Shown here: one piece after another, positions 1 to 8,270 of the stretch
How the letters are laid out: the number at the start of each line of letters is the position of its first letter
Numbering within the stretch: position 1 is the first letter of the stretch
Assembly (NCBI GenBank): GCA_963977125.1
Contig: CAXBNJ010000003.1
Span: 358,378-422,377, forward strand
DNA: 64,000 bases
Reading direction: 5' to 3'
Source of the DNA: UBA2705 sp963977125
GTDB taxonomy: Bacteria; Pseudomonadota; Alphaproteobacteria; Micavibrionales; Micavibrionaceae
Notes under the pieces: generated by a model
Database searches by the model: none
The model's input: only the letters and a program-made list of their open reading frames with translations
What the model was told of the DNA's origin: nothing
Position numbers and translations under genes: made by a program

Positions 1-33
1 TGGTGCAATTTTTATAAGGCGGTTCTGTGTCAT
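1..33 (-). CDS. 5' end of a gene leaving the window, possibly ribulose-phosphate 3-epimerase
   Basis: An ATG on the minus strand at 33-31 opens a frame that stays open to the window edge and encodes MTQNRLIKIAP. The IKIAP segment resembles the first beta-strand of ribulose-phosphate 3-epimerase (Rpe), whose N-terminus is usually of the form IKIAPSILSADF. A possible Shine-Dalgarno AGG lies 9 bases upstream. Eleven codons are too few for a firm call. If correct, the gene is divergent from dnaB and shares the region 34-267 with it. Confidence 0.3.
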   Translation of the reverse strand, partial: MTQNRLIKIAP

Positions 34-142
34 AAATTATGGCCTAGATTTAAGTGAGACGGGCGGAGACAATTTGGGAAAAAGGCTAGGTTGAAATGCC
101 TATAGATTAGCATAGCATGATTTGGCTCGCGCTTCTAGAAAG

Positions 143-211
143 TTTTCCACAAAACATAATCAAATTTAAGGACTCTGTTTTTGCCCTGATTTTCTATCCC
201 CATTATTCACA
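143..211. promoter_or_regulatory. two DnaA-box-like sites upstream of dnaB
   Basis: TTTTCCACA at 143-151 (one mismatch to the TTATCCACA consensus) and TTATTCACA at 203-211 (fits TTATNCACA) lie in the same orientation in the leader of dnaB. A weak promoter candidate, TTGAAA at 91-96 with TAGCAT at 113-118, precedes them. Two boxes are not enough to call an origin. Autoregulation of dnaB expression by DnaA is one possible reading. Nothing else is recognisable in 34-267. Confidence 0.35.
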
Positions 212-267
212 GGCTTAAAATTAATTTGATTCGCTTCAACCGTATAAAATATGACTATATAGGGGCT

Positions 268-1836
268 ATGAGCACAGAAACAAAATTTATCGATCCCGCA
301 CATGATCAGGCGAATGCGTATGATATGGGCAATATGGTTCGAGACGAGAGATATGATACGGATAATTCCGATTTAAGCCCCACGAATGAGGATCCTCATT
401 TCCGTGAGCTGCCCCATAATATTGAAGCCGAGCAAGGCTTACTTGGCGCGCTTATGGCGGATAATCGTCAGCTTGAAAATGTGAATGATTTTCTGCGCTC
501 TAACCAATTTTTCATGCCGGCTCATCAGCGCATTTATGACGCGATTAATATTCTGGTTGAGCGCGGTCAAAGCGCGACTCCTGTAACATTAAAAGGTTAT
601 TTTGAGCAAGATGAAGACCTGGATAAAGTTGGCGGTACGCCCTATTTAGCGAAATTGGCAGGCAGTGTAATCTCGGTCATTAATACGCTTGATTACGCCC
701 GTAATATTTATGAGCTTCACCTTAAGCGTGAATTGATTTCACTGGGCCAAGATGTCGTTAATGAATCGTATGGTCAGTCGCTTGAAAACAGCGTTAGCGA
801 CACTATTGAACAAACCGAAAAACGTCTGTTTGATTTGGCAGAGCAGGGCGAAGCTAAAGGTGGTTTCCAGACTTTGCGTGAATCGGTGATGACCGCGCTA
901 CAAATCGCTGAGGTGGCTTATCAATCAGATGGTCATATTAGTGGTGTAAGTGTTGGCCTTGCTGATCTTGATAAGAAACTTGGCGGCATGCATAAATCAG
1001 ATTTATTGATTTTGGCGGGACGTCCATCAATGGGTAAGACCGCTTTGGCGGTGAATATGGGCTTTAATGCCGCTAAAAAATACGCAGAATCGGGCGGTAA
1101 AGAAGGTGCGCCTGTCGCGTTTTTCTCACTCGAGATGTCCGCCGAACAGCTCGCGGCGCGTATTATGGCTGACCAAGCCAGTGTTTCTGGTGATACGATC
1201 CGTAAGGGGACGTTTACAGAGGACGATTTCCGCCGCTTCGCGCAAGCGGCGAATGAATTGGCGCAAGTACCGTTCTATATTGATGACACACCAGCACTTT
1301 CTATTGGCGCGGTAAGAACGCGCTCTCGCCGCCTTAAACGTCAACATGGCCTTGGTATGGTCATTGTCGATTATTTGCAGCTCTTGCGGGGGTCGGGCTC
1401 TGCTCAGTCCCAACAAAACCGTGTTTTGGAAGTCGGCGAAATTACGCGTGGGTTGAAAGCTATCGCGAAAGAATTAGAAATACCTGTTCTCGCGCTCTCA
1501 CAGCTCTCACGTGGCGTTGAGCAACGTGAAGATAAACGCCCCATGCTCTCTGATCTTCGTGAATCAGGATCAATCGAGCAAGATGCCGATGTTGTGATGT
1601 TTGTGTATCGTGAAGAATATTATCTAGCGCGCGAAGAGCCTGCTCAGCGTGCAAACGAATCGGCAGAAAAATTCCATGAACGCTATGAACATTGGTCACA
1701 GCGTTTACAGCAACGCGCCAATGTCGCGGAAACCGTTATTGCTAAACAGCGTCACGGCCCGATTGGTATCGTTGATTTGCATTTTGATCCGCAATATATC
1801 CGCTTCTCAGATCTACATAAAACTCACGAGGAGTGA
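268..1836 (+). CDS. dnaB: replicative DNA helicase DnaB
   Basis: Hexameric 5'-3' helicase of the replication fork, loaded by DnaA/DnaC-type factors and partner of primase. The N-terminal DnaB domain is recognisable from HNIEAEQGLLGALM. The RecA-like C-terminal domain has the Walker A motif GRPSMGKT, an SLEM segment, and a Walker B-type VIVDYLQL followed by LSQLSRGVEQR. The length of 522 residues is slightly above the usual 460-500 because of a non-conserved acidic N-terminal tail. No intein is present. I chose the ATG at 268, which has AGGGG a few bases upstream, rather than the TTG at 226 that opens the frame. The upstream gene is not rplI, the usual neighbour. alr follows after 15 bases, so the two are probably cotranscribed. 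Confidence 0.95.
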   Translation: MSTETKFIDPAHDQANAYDMGNMVRDERYDTDNSDLSPTNEDPHFRELPHNIEAEQGLLGALMADNRQLENVNDFLRSNQFFMPAHQRIYDAINILVERGQSATPVTLKGYFEQDEDLDKVGGTPYLAKLAGSVISVINTLDYARNIYELHLKRELISLGQDVVNESYGQSLENSVSDTIEQTEKRLFDLAEQGEAKGGFQTLRESVMTALQIAEVAYQSDGHISGVSVGLADLDKKLGGMHKSDLLILAGRPSMGKTALAVNMGFNAAKKYAESGGKEGAPVAFFSLEMSAEQLAARIMADQASVSGDTIRKGTFTEDDFRRFAQAANELAQVPFYIDDTPALSIGAVRTRSRRLKRQHGLGMVIVDYLQLLRGSGSAQSQQNRVLEVGEITRGLKAIAKELEIPVLALSQLSRGVEQREDKRPMLSDLRESGSIEQDADVVMFVYREEYYLAREEPAQRANESAEKFHERYEHWSQRLQQRANVAETVIAKQRHGPIGIVDLHFDPQYIRFSDLHKTHEE

Positions 1837-1851
1837 TTAAGGGGCGTATAA

Positions 1852-2955
1852 ATGGCTATCCAAGCGCAAATATTTACGCAAAATATCCTTGATAATTTTG
1901 ATCTCATTCAAAAGACGATTGGCACCGCGCGTTTATCGCCTGTTGTCAAAGCTGACGCTTATGGCCTTGGCGCATCAGTGATCGTTGACGTGCTCGACAA
2001 GGCCAGAAAACCAGACCTTTATTACGTCGCGACGCTTGAAGAAGCACTTGAAATTCGCTCGCTCACACGCGCTGATATCGCAGTCTTTGCGGGCGTTCAA
2101 GCCGGGCAAGAAGCGGAGTTCGTGGCGCAAAAAATAACCCCCGTTTTGAAAAGCCCCCGCGATGTTGAACTTTGGGCAAGCGAATCTGATCGCCTTGGGC
2201 GAAAGCTGCCCTGTCAGATTCATTTAGATACGGCGATCAATAGAACAGGTATACAGGAATCTGACGATTCTCGGGTCACAGCCGCTTTGCAGCGTTTTGA
2301 CATTCGCTATATTTTTTCGCATTTTGTGAGCTCCGAAGAGCGTGATAATAATTTAAACCAAACCCAGAGCGCCCGATTTTTAAGCCGTACGCGCCAATAT
2401 GAACACGCTTATGGCGGGGCAATCCAAAAATCGATCGCTAATAGCAGTGCTGTGTTTAATGACACGTCTTCTCACCTTGATATGGTGCGCACGGGCGGTG
2501 GCCTTTGGGGGATTGAAATGGCGATAGGCCAAGCGCCAGAAATCAAAGCGGCGCTTACTCTCCGCGCAACAGTGTTGCAAGTTAGCGAGATAAAGGCGGG
2601 GGAAACAATCGGCTATAATGAATTATTTAAAGCAGATAAGCCTTATCGAATTGCCACTTTAGCTATGGGCTATGCTGACGGCTTGCATTGGCCAGCCAGT
2701 AATCAGGCTGCGTTTTACTGGCAAGGGCAGCGCTGTCAAATCGCGGGCAGTGTATCCATGGATTTAACGACAGTTATTCTGCCACATGATTTAAGTTATG
2801 AGGACTCGCCTCAAGCGGGTGATATGATGGCGCTGGTCAGTACGGATCAACGCATTGAGAATTTAGCAAAAAACTGCGGCGCGCGCGCTTATGAAATGCA
2901 AATTGCGCTTGGCGGCGCACGACGCACAGAGCGCCAGTATATATATGCTGAGTAA
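1852..2955 (+). CDS. alr: alanine racemase
   Basis: PLP-dependent racemase that converts L-alanine to D-alanine for peptidoglycan. The PLP lysine is K33 in VVKADAYGLGA near the N-terminus. The TIM barrel continues to HLDMVRTGGGLWG, and the C-terminal beta domain contains GYNELF (the usual region of the catalytic tyrosine), AMGYADG and VSMDLTTV. The length of 367 residues is normal. It starts 15 bases after the dnaB stop, a dnaB-alr order seen in many alphaproteobacteria. It supplies the same pathway as the penicillin-binding protein at 5808-8267. Confidence 0.95.
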   Translation: MAIQAQIFTQNILDNFDLIQKTIGTARLSPVVKADAYGLGASVIVDVLDKARKPDLYYVATLEEALEIRSLTRADIAVFAGVQAGQEAEFVAQKITPVLKSPRDVELWASESDRLGRKLPCQIHLDTAINRTGIQESDDSRVTAALQRFDIRYIFSHFVSSEERDNNLNQTQSARFLSRTRQYEHAYGGAIQKSIANSSAVFNDTSSHLDMVRTGGGLWGIEMAIGQAPEIKAALTLRATVLQVSEIKAGETIGYNELFKADKPYRIATLAMGYADGLHWPASNQAAFYWQGQRCQIAGSVSMDLTTVILPHDLSYEDSPQAGDMMALVSTDQRIENLAKNCGARAYEMQIALGGARRTERQYIYAE

Positions 2956-3094
2956 GGCCTGTTATTTCAATAAGTGATTTCAATATAAGCCTTTGACCTT
3001 TTGCGTTAAAAACGGTAAATATAATCACAATAAATTTTGTTTACGCAGCTTCACGACGCTGTAGACATCGCATTTAATGAGGACGATTACGATA

Positions 3095-3883
3095 ATGCCA
3101 TTCGCGTTTATTTTTAATATATTTGGATCTGTTGGTCATACGATTTTTGCTTTCTGTGCCTCTGTTGGGCGCATTGCTGTATTTACAGGCAAGGCTGTTG
3201 GTAATGTTTTTGTGCCCCCCTTCTTTGGTCGTATCACTATTCGCCAATTTATGGATATCGGTTTTTATTCTCTGCCTGTCGTGGGCATGACGGCTTTGTT
3301 TACAGGGATGGTTTTGGCGCTACAAAGCTATACTGGTTTTACACGTTTTAATGCGGAAGGGGCTATCGCTTCAGTTGTTGCGCTGTCTATTACGCGCGAA
3401 TTGGCACCTGTTTTGGCGGGTTTAATGGTCGCAGGGCGTGTTGGCGCATCTATTGCGGCTGAGATTGCAACAATGCGCGTGACGGAGCAAATCGACGCGC
3501 TTGTGACGCTTTCGGTTAATCCTTTTAAATATTTAATTGTGCCGCGCCTTGTTGCCGGTACGTTAATGTTGCCTATATTAGTTTTAATTGCTGATATTAT
3601 CGGCATTATGGGCGGCTATATGGTCAGTGTACACGCGCTTGATTTCAGCGCAGGCTCGTATCTTAAACAGACCTTTGATGTGCTTGAAGCCAGTGACGTT
3701 ATATCGGGGCTTGTGAAGGCAGGCGTTTTTGGTTTTGTGGTCTCTTTGATGGGCTGTTATCACGGCTTTTATTCAGGCCGTGGCGCACAAGGTGTGGGAG
3801 CCGCGACAACGAATGCTGTTGTATCGGCTTCAATCCTGATTTTGATCTTTAACTATATTCTAACGCAGGTGTTCTTCTCATGA
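3095..3883 (+). CDS. mlaE: MlaE-type ABC transporter permease (phospholipid transport)
   Basis: Integral inner-membrane permease of the Mla/MCE-type lipid transporter that maintains outer-membrane lipid asymmetry. It shows the MlaE pattern: a short N-terminal helix, then GMVLALQSYTGF, ELAPVLAGLMVAGRVGA and EIATMRVTEQIDAL (the EQ-loop that contacts the ATPase), followed by several hydrophobic segments. The frame opens at 3077, but the ATG at 3095 has GAGGA 11 bases upstream and is preferred (262 residues). It overlaps mlaF by four bases (ATGA), indicating translational coupling. No mlaD (MCE substrate-binding) gene follows; a secreted unknown takes that position. Confidence 0.92.
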   Translation: MPFAFIFNIFGSVGHTIFAFCASVGRIAVFTGKAVGNVFVPPFFGRITIRQFMDIGFYSLPVVGMTALFTGMVLALQSYTGFTRFNAEGAIASVVALSITRELAPVLAGLMVAGRVGASIAAEIATMRVTEQIDALVTLSVNPFKYLIVPRLVAGTLMLPILVLIADIIGIMGGYMVSVHALDFSAGSYLKQTFDVLEASDVISGLVKAGVFGFVVSLMGCYHGFYSGRGAQGVGAATTNAVVSASILILIFNYILTQVFFS

Positions 3884-4722
3884 GTGAAAATGAAACGGCG
3901 AAAAACGCCTCAAATGCCACTGGCACGCCTAATATACCAATGATCCGTATGAGCAATGTCAAAAAATCTTTTGGCGAAAAGCATGTTCTACAAGGGATAA
4001 ACCTTGAAGTACAAAAAGGTGAATCTCTGGTTGTTATTGGCGGATCGGGCACAGGCAAATCAGTCTTGCTCAAAACTATTTTAGGTATGCTGGAGCCCGA
4101 TAGCGGTACAATTGAAATCGCGGGCGAAGTGACCACCCATATACGCGGTCGTGCGCGCGTTGAATTGATGCAAAAATTTGGCATGTTGTTTCAAGGCGGG
4201 GCTTTATTTGACTCTCTTCCCGTTTGGGAAAATGTGGCTTTTGGTTTGATTCACGGCAAAAATATGCATAAAGCTCAAGCGCGCGAAATTGCGATTGAGA
4301 AAATTAACGCCGTTGGCTTGGATGCCCGCGTCGCTGATTTATACCCAGCGGAGCTTTCTGGCGGTATGCAAAAACGCGTTGGTTTGGCGCGCGCCATTGC
4401 AACAAGCCCTGAAATTATCTTTTTTGACGAGCCGACAACGGGGCTAGACCCCATTATGGCCGATGTGATTAATGACCTTATTTGTGCCTCAGTAAAAGAA
4501 CTCGGCGCAACAGGCTTGTCCATTACTCATGATATGGCTAGCGCCCGCAAAATTGCAGATAAAGTGGCGATGATTTACGAAGGTGAAATTATTTGGTGCG
4601 GCGATATTAAAGACCTTGATAACTCAGGAAACCCTTATGTTGACCAGTTCATTAATGGACGCGCTGATGGGCCAATAACAAAGCATAGTGATTTTTCGAA
4701 GAAGAAAACACAAGCGGCTTGA
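3880..4722 (+). CDS. mlaF: MlaF-type ABC transporter ATP-binding protein
   Basis: ATPase of the MlaFEDB-type phospholipid transporter, acting on the cytoplasmic face with MlaE. Walker A is GGSGTGKSV, the Q-loop lies in FGMLFQGGALFDSL (typical of the MlaF family), the signature is LSGGMQKRV, Walker B is IIFFDEPTTGLDP, and the H-loop is SITHDM. The length of 280 residues is normal. It is coupled to mlaE through a 4-base overlap. The C-terminal tail after GNPYVDQFINGRADGP is typical of the family. Confidence 0.93.
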   Translation: MSENETAKNASNATGTPNIPMIRMSNVKKSFGEKHVLQGINLEVQKGESLVVIGGSGTGKSVLLKTILGMLEPDSGTIEIAGEVTTHIRGRARVELMQKFGMLFQGGALFDSLPVWENVAFGLIHGKNMHKAQAREIAIEKINAVGLDARVADLYPAELSGGMQKRVGLARAIATSPEIIFFDEPTTGLDPIMADVINDLICASVKELGATGLSITHDMASARKIADKVAMIYEGEIIWCGDIKDLDNSGNPYVDQFINGRADGPITKHSDFSKKKTQAA

Positions 4723-4841
4723 TGATGCTCTTTGTGTCAGGCCGTGATGTTGGGGCTTGATGTTAAAGGTGCGTTTTTTAAAATTTTTGTGGCAAAAATA
4801 GGGGCTGTGCGATACCCTTATATAAACAAAGGATAGCTAGA

Positions 4842-5726
4842 ATGATAAAAATAACTGACTGGAAACGCCCCATTTTGTCGCGGGCTTTGCTGCTAACCTT
4901 ATCACTTAGTCTGTCGCTTGTTCTTCCTGTTTTAAGCGCGCCGGCTCACGCACAATATATGCGCGAACTTAACAAGGATAAAAACACTCCAGAGCTGCCT
5001 TCTGGTCAATATAACCCCGAACAGGGGCAAGGCCAAAATGCAAATGCAGAAGGGCAATCACGCGCTCTAACTTATAATCCATATATTCCCAAAAGCGTTC
5101 AAAGCGTACCGCAAGAGCAGGCGACTAAGAACGCTAATAATTCAACATCTGCATCATCCTCTGAGCCCAGTCAATTTGATTTAGGTAGTGCTTTACTAGA
5201 AGATTTTGCTAGAAAGTCTGTATCAAATGGCTTGAGTTCGACAGAATTAGACCGTAGCGCGCCGCGCCGCGAAGACTTGGTAAGCTTATCAGCCTTACCG
5301 AATGACGCCATTACGTATTGCGAAGAATATGAAGCGAATAACCCCGCGACAAAGGATTTACAGGCTTATATGGAGACCTTTTTGCATGAGCGCATTAAGC
5401 CTATTAGTCAGATGAATATTATTACGCCGAAATCATGCTTAAGAAAAGTTAATGAGATCGCAGAAACAATGCTGGTTGATTACACCGATTTTAAACGCAA
5501 TGAATTGATTTTACGCGCGGGGCAAGATCCGGCCGCGATTGCGGATGCTGCACGTAAGGCTAACCGCTTGCCAGAGGCCAATACGACCTACCTTGTCTAT
5601 GCGCGCTCTGAATGTACATTGTCACGTCAATCTGCCGCTAAGTCACCGCTAGAGCTTAATAATTTGGTCGAAGCCTGCGTCCTTCAAATGCTGAAGCGTC
5701 GCATCCAACAGATTGCTGATATGTAA
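4842..5726 (+). CDS. secreted protein of unknown function
   Basis: I do not recognise this 294-residue protein. It has a clear signal peptide: a positive start (ITDWKRP), a hydrophobic Leu/Ser stretch, and a likely cleavage site after APAHA near residue 37. Residues 40-130 are Gln/Asn/Ser-rich and probably disordered. The rest is mostly helical in character and contains four widely spaced cysteines (Y-C-E-E-Y, KSC, SEC, EAC) that could form two periplasmic disulfides. The start has AAAGGA eight bases upstream. It lies between mlaEF and a class A penicillin-binding protein, so an envelope role is reasonable, but this rests on location only. It is not an MCE/MlaD protein. Confidence 0.8.
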   Translation: MIKITDWKRPILSRALLLTLSLSLSLVLPVLSAPAHAQYMRELNKDKNTPELPSGQYNPEQGQGQNANAEGQSRALTYNPYIPKSVQSVPQEQATKNANNSTSASSSEPSQFDLGSALLEDFARKSVSNGLSSTELDRSAPRREDLVSLSALPNDAITYCEEYEANNPATKDLQAYMETFLHERIKPISQMNIITPKSCLRKVNEIAETMLVDYTDFKRNELILRAGQDPAAIADAARKANRLPEANTTYLVYARSECTLSRQSAAKSPLELNNLVEACVLQMLKRRIQQIADM

Positions 5727-5807
5727 GAATATTCGCAATATAAAGAAACATCTATTTTAAGCAAAATATCGGCTCACTCTGTAAAAGGTTTGTATCATAA
5801 AGTGAAT

Positions 5808-8267
5808 ATGCGTTGGTTATCTACACTGTTATTATTCTTGCTCTCAACGGGCTTTATTTTCGCAATATTGGGCATTGTTACGATCGTTTCAGTGGTGAGC
5901 TATTACTCACGCGATTTGCCAAATCATAATACATTGAAGGATTACCGCCCTGCTGTTGTGACGCGTGTTCATGCGGGGGACGGACGTATCCTTGGTGAAT
6001 TTGCACAAGAGCGCCGTATTTTTATGCCGATTGAAGAAATACCGTTATTGGTACGTAATGCTTTTATTGCGGCAGAAGATCAGAATTTTTATACGCATGG
6101 CGGTGTTGATTATTTTGCTATTCTGCGCGCGGCAATAGGTAACGTCCAGAGCATGGGCACCGGCCAACGCTTAAAGGGGGCCTCGACAATTACCCAGCAA
6201 GTGGCCAAGAATTTCTTCTTAACGGGTGAAGTAAAGTTTGAACGTAAAATCAAGGAAGCAATACTGGCCTTTCGCATTGAGAAATTTTTAACTAAAGATC
6301 AATTATTAGAGCTTTACCTTAATGAGATATTCCTCGGCGCACGCTCTTATGGCGTAGCTGCTGCGGCTTTGAACTATTTTAACAAGCCGCTTGACGCGAT
6401 AACTATTGAAGAAGCTGCTTATTTGGCTGCGCTTCCTAAAGCGCCGAATAACTACCACCCCATAAAAGATCATGAAGCCGCCTTAATTCGCCGTAACTGG
6501 GTGATTGGCCGCATGGAAATCGAAGATTACATTACTGAAGATCAGGCTGATATCGCAAAGTTAAAACCTTTACGAATGGAAACACGTAACACAGATCATA
6601 TTATATCTGCGCCGTATTTCGCCGAAGAAGTACGCCGCGAATTAATGGATAAATATGGCGAGGAAGGCCTGTATAAAGGCGGCCTTTCTGTGCGCACAAG
6701 TGTGGACCCTGAAATGCAAGATATCGCCAGTAAAGCGCTGCGTAAGGGCTTGTTGAGTTATGATCGTCGCCATGGTTATCGCGGCCCATTAGAGAATATT
6801 GCGGTTGATCCATGGCGCGGTAATTTGAATAAAGTAGAGGACCCTGATGGCTTGATTGCTGGCTGGGATCTCGCTGTTATACTCGAACTCAAGCGAGACC
6901 AAGCAAGCATTGGTTTTAAGAATGGCACAAAAGGCACGATGGATCGCTCGGATGTTAAATGGGCGCGACCTTATTTGAAGGTTAATGCACAAGGCGCCGT
7001 GATTAGTGACCTGCGCAAAAGCTTTAAGTTGGGGGATGTGATTCTTGTTGAAGCGATAATCGATAAGAAAAAACCAGATACACCAACAGGAAAATATAAT
7101 TTACGCCAAATACCCAAAGTAAATGGCGGCGTAATTGCGTTGGACCCCCATACGGGACGTATTTTGGCGATGCAAGGTGGCTGGCGCTATGGCAAGAGCC
7201 AATTCAACCGCGTAACTCAAGCCAAGCGTCAAGCCGGCTCTGCCATTAAGCCGTTTGTTTATTTGGCTGCGCTTGAAAATAACTTCACGCCTGCGACCCT
7301 TATTCTTGATGCGCCGATTGTTATTGAGGATCGTCCGGGGCATTTTTGGAAACCTGAAAACTATAGCAAAAACTTTTACGGCCTGACGCCACTACGTGTT
7401 GGCGTTGAAAAATCTAAGAATTTAATGACGGTGCGTTTAGCCGAATATATAGGCATGGACAGGGTTGTCTCTTATGTTAAGGATTTCGGCATTGACGATA
7501 ATATGCAGCCTTTATTGTCTTCGGCCTTGGGCGCGGGGGAAACCACATTATATGATATCTCAGCCGCATATGCGAAGCTGGTTAATGGCGGTAAAGATAT
7601 ATCTCCGACCTTTATTGACCGTATCCAAGATCGCTATGGTAAGACAATATTCCGCCATGATCAGCGTCCTTGTGGCGATTGTGGCTCATTAATGCGCTGG
7701 TCGAAACAAAGCGTTCCACAAATACCAGACCTACGTGCACAAATTGCTGATGAGCGCCATGTTTACCAAATGGTCTCTATTCTCAATGGCGTGGTTGAAC
7801 GCGGCACTGGGGTGCGTTTACGCTCTCTCAATCGCCCGCTTGGGGGTAAGACAGGTACAACAAACGAATCTAAAGATGCTTGGTTTATTGGCTTTACGCC
7901 AGATTTGGTTGTCGGCGTTTATGTAGGTTTTGACCAGCCCATGCCTTTAGGGAAAAAAGAAACAGGCTCTTCTGTTGCTATCCCTATCTTTAAAACCTTT
8001 ATGGAAGATGCGCTTGAAAACACGCCTGCGCGCCCATTCCGCGTACCGCCCGGCGTGCGTATGGTGCGGATTAATGCCAAGACGGGGCAGCGCGCAAAAT
8101 CGGGCGATGAGCATGTTATTTGGGAAGCTTTTACCAGTGGCACAGAGCCTGATGATTTCATCACAATTTTAGAAAGTGGTGGCATTCGCAAAATGTCAAA
8201 AATCCCAACGGGGAACACAGCCGATCCAACAGCATCAGCTTCAACGGGCACAGGCGGCATATATTAA
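5808..8267 (+). CDS. mrcA: penicillin-binding protein 1A (bifunctional transglycosylase/transpeptidase)
   Basis: Bifunctional peptidoglycan synthase anchored in the inner membrane. A single N-terminal transmembrane helix is followed by a GT51 glycosyltransferase domain with the catalytic-glutamate motif AAEDQNFYTHGG and GASTITQQVAKN. An OB-like insert domain typical of PBP1A sits between about residues 310 and 430. The transpeptidase domain has GSAIKPF (SxxK) and GGKTGTT (KTG). About 820 residues is normal. The start is uncertain: TTG 5790, GTG 5802 and ATG 5808 are all in frame. I use the ATG, which immediately precedes the hydrophobic anchor. The gene converges on the response regulator at 8271, with only three bases between the stops. 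Confidence 0.93.
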   Translation: MRWLSTLLLFLLSTGFIFAILGIVTIVSVVSYYSRDLPNHNTLKDYRPAVVTRVHAGDGRILGEFAQERRIFMPIEEIPLLVRNAFIAAEDQNFYTHGGVDYFAILRAAIGNVQSMGTGQRLKGASTITQQVAKNFFLTGEVKFERKIKEAILAFRIEKFLTKDQLLELYLNEIFLGARSYGVAAAALNYFNKPLDAITIEEAAYLAALPKAPNNYHPIKDHEAALIRRNWVIGRMEIEDYITEDQADIAKLKPLRMETRNTDHIISAPYFAEEVRRELMDKYGEEGLYKGGLSVRTSVDPEMQDIASKALRKGLLSYDRRHGYRGPLENIAVDPWRGNLNKVEDPDGLIAGWDLAVILELKRDQASIGFKNGTKGTMDRSDVKWARPYLKVNAQGAVISDLRKSFKLGDVILVEAIIDKKKPDTPTGKYNLRQIPKVNGGVIALDPHTGRILAMQGGWRYGKSQFNRVTQAKRQAGSAIKPFVYLAALENNFTPATLILDAPIVIEDRPGHFWKPENYSKNFYGLTPLRVGVEKSKNLMTVRLAEYIGMDRVVSYVKDFGIDDNMQPLLSSALGAGETTLYDISAAYAKLVNGGKDISPTFIDRIQDRYGKTIFRHDQRPCGDCGSLMRWSKQSVPQIPDLRAQIADERHVYQMVSILNGVVERGTGVRLRSLNRPLGGKTGTTNESKDAWFIGFTPDLVVGVYVGFDQPMPLGKKETGSSVAIPIFKTFMEDALENTPARPFRVPPGVRMVRINAKTGQRAKSGDEHVIWEAFTSGTEPDDFITILESGGIRKMSKIPTGNTADPTASASTGTGGIY

Positions 8268-8270
8268 ATA

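Noticed and set aside
1..267. Replication origin beside dnaB
   Set aside because: Only two DnaA-like boxes and no AT-rich repeat array, dnaA, gidA or parAB genes in view.
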